From Nanobdellota archaeon (lineage in GTDB: Archaea; Nanobdellota; Nanobdellia; Parvarchaeales; Parvarchaeaceae), in assembly GCA_021800365.1 (NCBI GenBank), contig JAJYZA010000008.1, positions 1-36,806 on the forward strand: a DNA stretch of 36,806 nucleotides, given 5' to 3'. Position numbers and translations under genes: made by a program. Shown piece after piece: positions 16,947-24,211 of this stretch; the stretch's first letter is position 1; each line of letters begins with the position of its first letter. Under the pieces are notes generated by a model. It made no database searches. It saw nothing but the letters and a program-made list of their open reading frames with translations, and had not been told where the DNA came from.

Positions 16947-17534
16947 TTATAATTTTTCTTTTATTCCTTTTAATTTCCACATCCTGTTGCTATTTTTGAT
17001 TAGGCCTGCGAGAGGTACTTGCATATATATCTCATCATAATATCTTCCTGAGCACTTACTGAAAATTGTCTTCTTGAATTTACCAACTTCGATACCGCCA
17101 CAGTGCTTAAAGAAATAAACGGATGCTTTGTTTTGGGGCAGAATTGCTGCCAGAACTGTTTTTATACTCCTCTTTGCGTGCTTTGCTGCGGCGTAAATCA
17201 GAAAATATGCTAGTCCTGTTCCCCTAAATTCCTTTGCAACTACGTATCCGCAGTAAGCTACATGTCTGCTTAATTCTCCACCCATAGAGTTTATGTCCGC
17301 GACGCCAACTACCTCTCCATTGGATATAGCTATATAAGGAGAATGGTGATTTTTCATTTGCCGTTTTATCAACTTTATTTCCATTTTTAAAGTATATCGT
17401 TTATGAATAAGGCCATGGCTGTCGTAAGGCGCTTCGGATCTCATTTTATTTCCGAATTTTACTAGCATACCGGCATGATTCAAGCCAATCTTTTCTACTC
17501 TTATCACTTTCTCATCATTAAGTCGTATCAACAT
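16947..17534 (-). CDS. GNAT-family N-acetyltransferase
   Basis: GCN5-related acetyltransferase. The acetyl-CoA binding region is YCGYVVAKEFRGTGLAYFLI (RGTG replaces the usual R/Q-x-x-G-x-G/A), followed by AAKHAKRSIKTVLAAILPQNKASVYFFKHCGG, the beta5-alpha4 region. SPYIAISNGEVVGVADINSM is the beta2-beta3 hairpin. The C-terminal ~30 residues are basic. TTAAATA near 17555-17562 is about 25 bp from the ATG at 17534, so it appears to have its own promoter, which overlaps the end of the upstream GT gene. Substrate unknown; placement next to glycosyltransferases leaves a surface-sugar role open. Confidence 0.85.
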   Translation of the reverse strand: MLIRLNDEKVIRVEKIGLNHAGMLVKFGNKMRSEAPYDSHGLIHKRYTLKMEIKLIKRQMKNHHSPYIAISNGEVVGVADINSMGGELSRHVAYCGYVVAKEFRGTGLAYFLIYAAAKHAKRSIKTVLAAILPQNKASVYFFKHCGGIEVGKFKKTIFSKCSGRYYDEIYMQVPLAGLIKNSNRMWKLKGIKEKL

Positions 17535-17558
17535 GCTACACTGATTGTTTTGGCGTAT

Positions 17559-18617
17559 TTAAGTTTTGCCAAAATCTGCCGATTTTTTTTCGCCCCAAAC
17601 AAACAATGATGCCGAGGCATAATTAAAGACGAATGCGAGCGCTATCGCAATCAGGTTTGCTAAAAGATAGTATACTCCGACGAAATAAAGTGCAAAAAAT
17701 GACACATAATTTACGATAAACCCTATCGCGAACATCGCATTTGCTTTCACCAGTCTACTCAATATGCCGTGTAGTCTTTTGTCCAATTTTCTACGTTTGA
17801 ACGTCCATGTTTCGTTAAAAATGAAATTTGTTATCAGGCTGACCTCCACAGCGATAAATTCCGCCGCATAAATATTATATGCATGAAGCAAAAACAAAAA
17901 ACCCTCATTTACAAGAATTCCCGACAGCCCGACGATAATGTATTTAAGAAGATTTCCGATTGCCAGCATAAAGACGAGAAAATGGGTCAAGTCCCTTATC
18001 CTTAATTTGCTTTTGCCTTCTTTTCTCGGTATAAAATCTATCGGAAACTCCGAACATTTGAATGAATTGTCGATAAGCCTTCTTACTATGTCTACTTCTC
18101 CTGCCCACCCCTCTTCTAAATTTTTTTGTTTCGTCAAAAAAAGGTACGCCTTCTTTGAGTATACCCTGAAACCCGAGGTGGCGTCCTTTATATTAGAGTA
18201 AAAAGCGAGCCTAAACAGAAGATTCGCTGTCTTGCTCATTAACTTTCTTTTTGATGAATCCCGTGTGTTTCCACCGGACACATACCGCGAGCCTAAAACT
18301 AAGTCAGATGAAGTCGCTGAGGCGAACTTTATTAGCCTTTTTATGTATTTCGGGTCGTGTGAAAGATCTGCATCCATCGTTACGGCATAGTCTGTCTTGC
18401 AGTGTCTAAAACCTTCAATGTGCGCAGATACGAGGCCGGATCTGCTTTTTCGCCTTATTAAAGTCACATTTTTGTATTCGGATGCGATGGCTTCAGACCG
18501 GTTTGATGGGGAATCATCTACTATTATCACTTTATGGGTTTTAAGCAATGGCAACAGCCGCGGTAGGCTTTTCTCTTCGTTGTATACCGGTATTATTACG
18601 GTAAAGTTCTCTGCCAT
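17559..18617 (-). CDS. Dolichol-phosphate-sugar synthase (GT2) fused to GtrA membrane domain
   Basis: Two-domain protein. Residues ~5-220 are a DPM1-like GT2: FTVIIPVYNEEKSLP, VIIVDDSPSN, the metal-binding DAD in TMDADLSHDP (Asp83/Asp85), LGSRYVSGG and ATSGFRVYSKKAY. The C-terminal part is a GtrA-like domain of about four membrane helices, with FIFNETWTFKRR and FNYASASLFVWGEK as the recurring GtrA motifs. It should transfer a sugar from a nucleotide to a polyprenyl phosphate lipid at the inner face. Two adjacent ATGs (18620, 18617); TTATTTTATAAG at 18636-18647 favours 18617. It diverges from a GT-C-like gene. Confidence 0.92.
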   Translation of the reverse strand: MAENFTVIIPVYNEEKSLPRLLPLLKTHKVIIVDDSPSNRSEAIASEYKNVTLIRRKSRSGLVSAHIEGFRHCKTDYAVTMDADLSHDPKYIKRLIKFASATSSDLVLGSRYVSGGNTRDSSKRKLMSKTANLLFRLAFYSNIKDATSGFRVYSKKAYLFLTKQKNLEEGWAGEVDIVRRLIDNSFKCSEFPIDFIPRKEGKSKLRIRDLTHFLVFMLAIGNLLKYIIVGLSGILVNEGFLFLLHAYNIYAAEFIAVEVSLITNFIFNETWTFKRRKLDKRLHGILSRLVKANAMFAIGFIVNYVSFFALYFVGVYYLLANLIAIALAFVFNYASASLFVWGEKKSADFGKT

Positions 18618-18692
18618 CATATTCTAAGTACCACTTATTTTATAAGTAAATGCCAACAAACCAAATAAATACTAAAAACCATTAATAAATTG

Positions 18693-20189
18693 ATGGGCCG
18701 ACTAAAAGCAGGTTTCAAAAAGGTGGTGCGCAAATTTGAACGTGTAAATGATTTCTTATACAAATATCGAAAATATCTAGTTGTTGCTTATTTGATCCTA
18801 TCAATCATCTTCTTCATCATTCAATTCAATCTCATAAATAACTGGGATATGCTTGTTAGGATCCTAAATGGAAATTATCTCTTCCATAACGGTCAATACT
18901 TTGAGTACCAGCGAGCGCTGCTTGAAAGCACCGTGATCGGGTTACTGGCCTTTGCATTCGGCAGTTATGCGGTTTATGCCTTTATAGCGCTTTTTTCCGT
19001 GATATTTTTTATAGCATTGTTGATTTTTTCTAGGGCTTTTAAAGTAGAGTACGTGCTACTTTTGGGGATCGTTTTAAATCCATTTCTCCTGTATTATGGA
19101 ATAAAAAACGGTTCTGAGATACCACTCTACGCCTTTCTGATACTTTTTGTCTCAATGATAAAGTTAAAAAGACCGATCGCTGGGATGTTTTTTGCGCTTG
19201 CCTTTGTTTCAAAATATGATGCTGTAATGTTTCTTCCGCTTGCACTTTTTCTTATAGACAAAAGGATATTGGAGTCATTGAAGAGGATTGGCTTATTCAT
19301 AGGGATTCTCCTGGTCTCTCTGCTTCCTTTTTTCGCGTACAATTTAATCCTTTACCATAATCCCTTATTTACGTTCGAGTTCGCGTTCTCTCAAAGCTCT
19401 GCACAGAATTTAATCTTAGGTCCTGGTATGACCAATATAGCTAATGTATACGGTGGCTTCTTGGAGCTGGTAGTTTTTGTACCGATAGTCGCATTTATAT
19501 TGTTATTTAACAGAGACGTCCTAAAAGAAATAAAACAAAGAAAAAGAGAATTGGCATTGCTTGCGGCGGCGGCTGCGATAGCACTCGTGATATACTTGAT
19601 GGCCAGTGGTCTTTATGTTGGAGGTTTGGGTTACTTTAGATTCTTTTTAGGACCTACGCTATTTCTAAGTCTGCTTTCGGCGCTGTTTCTAAAGCGTGGT
19701 GCATTATTATTCACGCTGATTTTCTTTGCGATCTCCATTCTATTGGCTTATAACATCCTTTACGCCCAACAATTTGGTACGCCTACCATGCAGATCGAAG
19801 TTTCGTCGGCTAGGTCGCTTCTTTATGCGACGTATAATACGACAAACTGCACCGTACAATCCAATAATTGGGTGTATCTTGACTATCATGGTATAAGCGC
19901 AACGTATATTTGGGGAGTAAATTATTCACAATATCCCATAATAAGTTTCGGAGCGCTGGCAGGCAACTATTCACTTCTCGGGCAAAGCAACGGGATTTAT
20001 CTGTATGGCTATGGGGCCTCTAAAAGATACTGTTCTTATACGCCGGTCATAGATTTCAAATACGGGGTAAACTTTGCTATAAACGCATCGAGAGCGAACA
20101 ATACTGTGGGTTGTTATTTAGCGTATAATAGGTTAAGCTCGACGCTGCTATTAGATGCTTGCAAATTTCTTGCGTCCATAACGCGCTAA
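18693..20189 (+). CDS. GT-C-like multi-pass membrane glycosyltransferase
   Basis: A ~498-residue protein with about ten hydrophobic helices and a hydrophilic C-terminal domain (from ~360) that is probably extracytoplasmic. NNWDMLVRILNGNYLF in the first loop has the acidic residue typical of GT-C lipid-sugar-dependent transferases, and YYGIKNGSEIPLYAFLIL and ALAFVSKYDAVMFLPLALFLI resemble the helices of ArnT/PMT/DUF2029-type enzymes. The C-terminal domain has several Cys and N-x-S/T sequons (NTTNCT, NNTVGC). Family assignment is by topology only. A TTG at 18690 precedes the ATG at 18693; AAATAAATA at 18663-18671 is 26 bp from that ATG. It probably uses polyprenyl-linked sugars made by the divergent DPM1/GtrA gene (inference). 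Confidence 0.7.
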   Translation: MGRLKAGFKKVVRKFERVNDFLYKYRKYLVVAYLILSIIFFIIQFNLINNWDMLVRILNGNYLFHNGQYFEYQRALLESTVIGLLAFAFGSYAVYAFIALFSVIFFIALLIFSRAFKVEYVLLLGIVLNPFLLYYGIKNGSEIPLYAFLILFVSMIKLKRPIAGMFFALAFVSKYDAVMFLPLALFLIDKRILESLKRIGLFIGILLVSLLPFFAYNLILYHNPLFTFEFAFSQSSAQNLILGPGMTNIANVYGGFLELVVFVPIVAFILLFNRDVLKEIKQRKRELALLAAAAAIALVIYLMASGLYVGGLGYFRFFLGPTLFLSLLSALFLKRGALLFTLIFFAISILLAYNILYAQQFGTPTMQIEVSSARSLLYATYNTTNCTVQSNNWVYLDYHGISATYIWGVNYSQYPIISFGALAGNYSLLGQSNGIYLYGYGASKRYCSYTPVIDFKYGVNFAINASRANNTVGCYLAYNRLSSTLLLDACKFLASITR

Positions 20190-20512
20190 GATTGAGAGCT
20201 GGGAGAGCCTGTAAAGTCACTGAATTTTAAGACCCGGAGAATGGATTCACACTAAAATCGCTAAAGAAAAGAGGCGAACGTAATCTATCTTATCAGAAAA
20301 AGAACGTTTTAACCGTTTAATATCATAACTATCGTTACAGGCATAAAAACTATAATTTTGTGCACATTCTCCTTTATCGCGCTTTTGAACTCATATGTTC
20401 CCAGTATCTGCCAAATACGGTGAATGATAGACAAACGCGCCAAACCGAGGCCATTTCGATCTGAAATGTATTTAATAGAATAGAGTCAATAACTATTTTA
20501 TCGATACAAACT
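20190..20512. other. Intergenic region without a gene
   Basis: 323 bp between two surface-glycan genes. I find no convincing ORF; the reverse-strand ORF starting at 20775 is a shadow of the GT2 gene. A TATA-like TGTATTTAATAG (about 20466-20477) and ATTTTATC (20490-20498) are promoter candidates for the gene at 20513. A weak C/D-box-like pair (ATGATAG, CTGA) near 20426-20465 was considered and not accepted. Confidence 0.5.
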
Positions 20513-21784
20513 ATGACATATACACAAATTTTACTAGAAGTATTAAGCGCATTTGTACTTTTGTTGGTGTTTTTTTGGCTCATGGTATACTTTGAGATAT
20601 CGGATACTCGCCGAGAAAGATTGAAAAAAAATAAGCTCCCGCTTATTGCAGTAATAATACCGACACTTTTCGAAGGAAAGGATCTTGCGCTTTCTATAAA
20701 AAGCGTACTTAAAAGCGATTTTCCAAAAAACAAGATAAGGATATACGTCGCACTAAACAAGGCTACGGACGGCATTACCAGAGACTTCGCTTACTCTTTT
20801 AAAGATCGCGGCGTGCGTGTGGTTGAGACTCATTTAAATGGAAAGGCGGCGGTAATGAATTATGTCTTAAAGCACGTGATAAAAAAAGAAAGATTCTTTC
20901 TAACGCTCGATGCAGACTCGGTAGCTGATAAAAACCTGATAAAAAGGTTACTAAGCGGTTTTAAAGACGAAAAAACGGGAGTAGTAACGCCATCGGTAGC
21001 AGTCTATAAACCAAAAAAAGCTGTCGAATTAATACAAAAGTACGACTATCTCTTTTCTATAGTACTGAGAAAAGCGTTTAGCCATGTAGGGAATCTCCTG
21101 GTCGCACCTGGCCCGGGTTCGATGTTCAGAACTTCCGCAGTGAGGGAAGTCGGCTATTTTGATGAAAATAATGTTACGGAAGACATGGAGATTGCGATAC
21201 GTCTTCTTCTTCACGGATATAATGTAGAAAACCGAATCGATGCATTTTCGTATACGATCGTCCCGACTTCGGTATCCTCGCTGCTTAAACAAAGGGTCCG
21301 CTGGTATTCTGGGTTTTTCTTCAATATGTTCAAATACAGAAAAAGGATAACAAACGATAAAAGGAACGGACTTATAGACAAGAACATAATGCTGCTGATA
21401 TTCGCGTCGGTATTCCTTTCTATGCTCGCTTTGCCGCTCGTGGCATACTATATATATATTGGGATTACTTATGCTTACACCCTCATAGCAAATGTCGGTA
21501 TCGTTTTTCTATCCTCCCAGATATACTCAGAGATGCTAAGCATAATGTTCAGCGTCGATACGCTATCGTTTTTGAGCATAATGTTGCTGATATTTGGCGC
21601 ATACTCCATGTTCTATGCCATAAAACTGGTCAATAAAAGGCTCAACGCCGTCAAAGACACGTTGGGAGTAGCTATTTATGTCGCGCTGTTCTCATATTTC
21701 CTTGGGCTAACGTGGATGTATGGGTTCATAAATGCAACTGTTTTCAGGCGTAGCATGATGTGGAAAATAAAAAACAGAAATTGA
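20513..21784 (+). CDS. Processive-type membrane glycosyltransferase family 2
   Basis: Membrane GT2 related to hyaluronan/cellulose-synthase-like enzymes. One N-terminal helix, then the catalytic domain: LIAVIIPTLFEGKDL, FLTLDADSVADKNL (DxD), VTEDMEIAIRLLLHGY (TED) and the acceptor-side QRVRW (LLKQRVRWYSGFFF). Several C-terminal membrane helices follow (MLLIFASVFLSMLALPLVAY and later). The motif set D, DxD, TED, QxxRW is complete, so it should be active, polymerising or adding a sugar at the inner face; the sugar is not predictable. Its 3' end overlaps the thioredoxin-like gene. Confidence 0.9.
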   Translation: MTYTQILLEVLSAFVLLLVFFWLMVYFEISDTRRERLKKNKLPLIAVIIPTLFEGKDLALSIKSVLKSDFPKNKIRIYVALNKATDGITRDFAYSFKDRGVRVVETHLNGKAAVMNYVLKHVIKKERFFLTLDADSVADKNLIKRLLSGFKDEKTGVVTPSVAVYKPKKAVELIQKYDYLFSIVLRKAFSHVGNLLVAPGPGSMFRTSAVREVGYFDENNVTEDMEIAIRLLLHGYNVENRIDAFSYTIVPTSVSSLLKQRVRWYSGFFFNMFKYRKRITNDKRNGLIDKNIMLLIFASVFLSMLALPLVAYYIYIGITYAYTLIANVGIVFLSSQIYSEMLSIMFSVDTLSFLSIMLLIFGAYSMFYAIKLVNKRLNAVKDTLGVAIYVALFSYFLGLTWMYGFINATVFRRSMMWKIKNRN

Positions 21785-22452
21785 AACGAAATAAGTCGAG
21801 GATTCTTATCGCCATACTAGCGGTCGCATTAGCGGTGTCTTTGGCTTTCGCCCTTGGTTTTGTAGCAGCAAACTTAAAGATCCCGTCGCTGTTAAATAGC
21901 CTAAACCAGGATCAGCAAACACTGGAAGCCCTGTCTACTGCTACGTATGTCGGTTCGTCTAATTCTACTCTATCATGTTCCATACTCGAGAGCGGTCTTG
22001 GTTATCTAAATCAGCAGCTTCAAACGCTTAGTACGGAGATAACCGCTGCACAGACCGATGTCGCATATTCTTCGGATTACCAAGACATTCTAAACCAATT
22101 TGAATATACGCGAGTGGATTATTGGTTGCTCGCACAAAGGATAGAGGACCAATGCGGCCATAAAATAGCGAATGTTTTGATGCTTTATCCGCAAAATGGC
22201 TGCACAAACTGCGTATATGAAGGGACGGAATTGACTTATTTGGAAGAAAAATCAAATTACAGTATAATCGCAACGGTTATAAATGCCAATACCGGCATAA
22301 CTCCGATCGAGGCCATAGACAGCGTATACAACGTCAGTTCTTTTCCCATGTTAATAATAAACGGCAACGCAACTTATGTCGGCTACGAAGATACAAGTCA
22401 GCTTCTTTCGACTATTTGCCAGTATTCTCCCAGATTAGAAATTTGTGCTTAG
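21760..22452 (+). CDS. Membrane-anchored thioredoxin-fold protein with CTNC motif
   Basis: Type II membrane protein: basic start, one helix (ILIAILAVALAVSLAFALGFVAA), a Gln/Leu-rich spacer (~45-130) and a C-terminal thioredoxin-like fold. The redox motif is NGCTNCVYEG (Cys148, Cys151), with VLMLYPQ before it and the probable cis-Pro in VSSFPMLIINGNATYVGY, the expected order. It would act outside the membrane on disulfides, perhaps of the nearby Cys-rich protein or other surface proteins. The start is uncertain: GTG at 21760 overlaps the GT2 gene by 25 bp, while TTG at 21781 overlaps its stop as TTGA. Tight overlap suggests co-expression. Confidence 0.85.
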   Translation: MENKKQKLKRNKSRILIAILAVALAVSLAFALGFVAANLKIPSLLNSLNQDQQTLEALSTATYVGSSNSTLSCSILESGLGYLNQQLQTLSTEITAAQTDVAYSSDYQDILNQFEYTRVDYWLLAQRIEDQCGHKIANVLMLYPQNGCTNCVYEGTELTYLEEKSNYSIIATVINANTGITPIEAIDSVYNVSSFPMLIINGNATYVGYEDTSQLLSTICQYSPRLEICA

Positions 22453-22468
22453 ATGAAGCGTAATGAGT

Positions 22469-23671
22469 TCAATTTAAATGTTTTAGCAACTCCAATAAGA
22501 CTATGGTCGCATATGCCCCTTTTTTAAGATCAAAAGACAGTATCACATCGTTGCCGTCGATCAGATACGAGAAGTTCTCGGGGTAAATTAAAGCGTTTCT
22601 TAAGAATGTCTTCATGCTCGCTTCCGGCATTTCGTTTATTTTAAATTTGGATAGGTTCGTAAAATTTTCTTGCTCCAATACTGACGCAATAGTTTCCTTT
22701 ATGCTAGGTTCCATGGCATCGATATCGAGATCATAACCTATCGTTGGGATTGTTTGTGGCACGTTGCCGCCAGCTATAAGTTTACTTAAAGTCAGATTAA
22801 AGAGATATGCCTGCAATGCCTGGATTATCAGTAGCCTAAAATACTTCGGTACAAGCCTCAATGCGCCTATGTAATCGTGCCTGTTGGTTAGCAGGTACCT
22901 TAATATTTCTCTTTCGGTGCTAAAAAAACCGGGCAATCCCTCTATAACTTCATTTTCTCCCGCTTGATTCGGCTCACTTTCATCGGAAAACTTGCCTGAA
23001 AAGCTTTCGCGCATCACTTTACGCGCCTGCTTAGCCGTTTCGCTTTCATCTCTGTCTTCAAATAAAAACATATAGACTGCCTGCTTAAAATCCCGGTTTA
23101 TTATGCTTCTTGAGATTTTAAGATTCGTGGCCGAAGTACCGAAATGCTGTGGCCCGTAGAAATTTGGTATGCCATTCATGGCCTCCTTCAAAAAGTTATC
23201 TAATATCTCTGCGTTACTAACGTCTCTTATGCGTACAGTAAATCTGTTACCATAAAGGTTTCCGATTTTGCAGCCACTTTCTGAGTATTCAAGATCTTTT
23301 AAATAAAAGCTATTATACTGCGTTTTAATGCGCTGCGGATCGCCTTTGAATATACTTATCCTCTGGGCGGTGACGGCATTCCTGTCTTTGTTCCCTAAGT
23401 AACCAAGGCGCTTGATGCTCAGATGGTTCTCGCGCGAGATTATTTTCAGTGCGTCCTGTGTAGTGGTCCCTTTTTTTACCAGCGTAAATACAAGAAAATC
23501 TTTTTTATCTACTTGGTTTAATGGTTGTTGTTCCTTTCCTATTGTTAATACGGAATTATCGATCTCTATCTCCTGGACAAGAAAATCCTCTTTTTCTCTG
23601 AATATATTGCCATTCAATGGCGGCGTTTTTGTCTTAAACGCAGTTATCCCTATTTTCTGTGTATCGTACAT
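22469..23671 (-). CDS. truD: tRNA pseudouridine(13) synthase TruD
   Basis: Archaeal TruD, which isomerises U13 of tRNA. The catalytic Asp is in RLGYLGNKDRNAVTAQRISI (Asp109 if numbered from the TTG at 23710, Asp96 from the ATG at 23671). The second signature NFYGPQHFGTSATN is intact, as is GNLYGNRFTVRIRDV. An insertion-like, charged stretch (FSDESEPNQAGENEVIEG) lies in the TRUD domain region. Length ~400 aa is typical. The ATG at 23671 starts just before the conserved N-terminal strand, leaving 22 bp to the previous gene; the TTG at 23710 would overlap it. Probably transcribed with the Cys-rich protein gene. Confidence 0.94.
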   Translation of the reverse strand: MYDTQKIGITAFKTKTPPLNGNIFREKEDFLVQEIEIDNSVLTIGKEQQPLNQVDKKDFLVFTLVKKGTTTQDALKIISRENHLSIKRLGYLGNKDRNAVTAQRISIFKGDPQRIKTQYNSFYLKDLEYSESGCKIGNLYGNRFTVRIRDVSNAEILDNFLKEAMNGIPNFYGPQHFGTSATNLKISRSIINRDFKQAVYMFLFEDRDESETAKQARKVMRESFSGKFSDESEPNQAGENEVIEGLPGFFSTEREILRYLLTNRHDYIGALRLVPKYFRLLIIQALQAYLFNLTLSKLIAGGNVPQTIPTIGYDLDIDAMEPSIKETIASVLEQENFTNLSKFKINEMPEASMKTFLRNALIYPENFSYLIDGNDVILSFDLKKGAYATIVLLELLKHLN

Positions 23672-23693
23672 AATTTTTCTAAGGAGTTCAAAA

Positions 23694-24059
23694 TCAGGCT
23701 TGTATGACAATGCAGCTGTTACTTACCACCACCGCATTAGATTGCAATACGTCGCATGTGCAGCCAGTCGCGGTGCTTTGTATCGATTCCGCCTTTTTGG
23801 CACAAGCAAAAGAATAATAACAATAAAAGATCGTGCCATTCGTAGTCGGACTTGCTGAAAGTCCGCTTGTCTGGTGCGCGCCGTAAGCCTCACAGTATTG
23901 AGTCAAGCTGTTTATCTGTTGATTTGATTGCGTCGATGCTATGGATTCAGAGACGAAGTAGGCTAAACCTATACTAAGCGCAAAGACTAGGACGATGACG
24001 ATCACCCATTTATTCAACTTTCTTCTTTCTTTTTGCTGCCTTTTGATATTTACATGCAT
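23694..24059 (-). CDS. Small membrane-anchored cysteine-rich protein
   Basis: Not a recognised family. 121 aa: a strongly basic start (MHVNIKRQQKERRKLNK), one membrane helix (WVIVIVLVFALSIGLAYFV), then a ~75-residue extracytoplasmic part with six Cys (TQYCEAYG, FYCYYSFACAKK, GCTCDVLQ, NSCIV). An even number of Cys outside the membrane suggests disulfide bonding. The gene is about 150 bp downstream of the S-layer gene, separated from it by a terminator-like hairpin, and near a membrane thioredoxin gene that could form or shuffle its disulfides (inference). Confidence 0.7.
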   Translation of the reverse strand: MHVNIKRQQKERRKLNKWVIVIVLVFALSIGLAYFVSESIASTQSNQQINSLTQYCEAYGAHQTSGLSASPTTNGTIFYCYYSFACAKKAESIQSTATGCTCDVLQSNAVVVSNSCIVIQA

Positions 24060-24167
24060 AATTTAGTACGACCTCAGCATGAGAATAGTACATCTTAAGA
24101 TTAAATAATTTACTAAAGACCTATTTTAACTGCGAGAAAAATCTAAAAAATAATAAAAACAAAAAAT

Positions 24168-24189
24168 GAGGCCCCAAAAAGGGGACCTC
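24168..24189 (-). terminator. Hairpin plus T-rich terminator after the S-layer gene
   Basis: Read on the minus strand, GAGGTCCCC-TTTTT-GGGGCCTC forms an eight-pair stem with one bulged base and a five-base loop, followed by ATTTTTTGTTTTTATT. It lies just 23 bp past the S-layer stop codon and before the next gene. Archaeal terminators are usually T-tracts without a stem, so a GC-rich hairpin here may also protect the mRNA 3' end. Confidence 0.75.
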
Positions 24190-24211
24190 TTTAATCAATT
24201 ATTGGTTTTAT

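Noticed and set aside
20426-20465. C/D-box-like sRNA
   Set aside because: The C box is imperfect and no D'/C' pair is present; the spacing is poor.
20374-20775. Minus-strand ORF of 133 aa
   Set aside because: Shadow of the GT2 gene; Ser/Ile-rich composition without domain sense, and the GT2 motifs are on the other strand.
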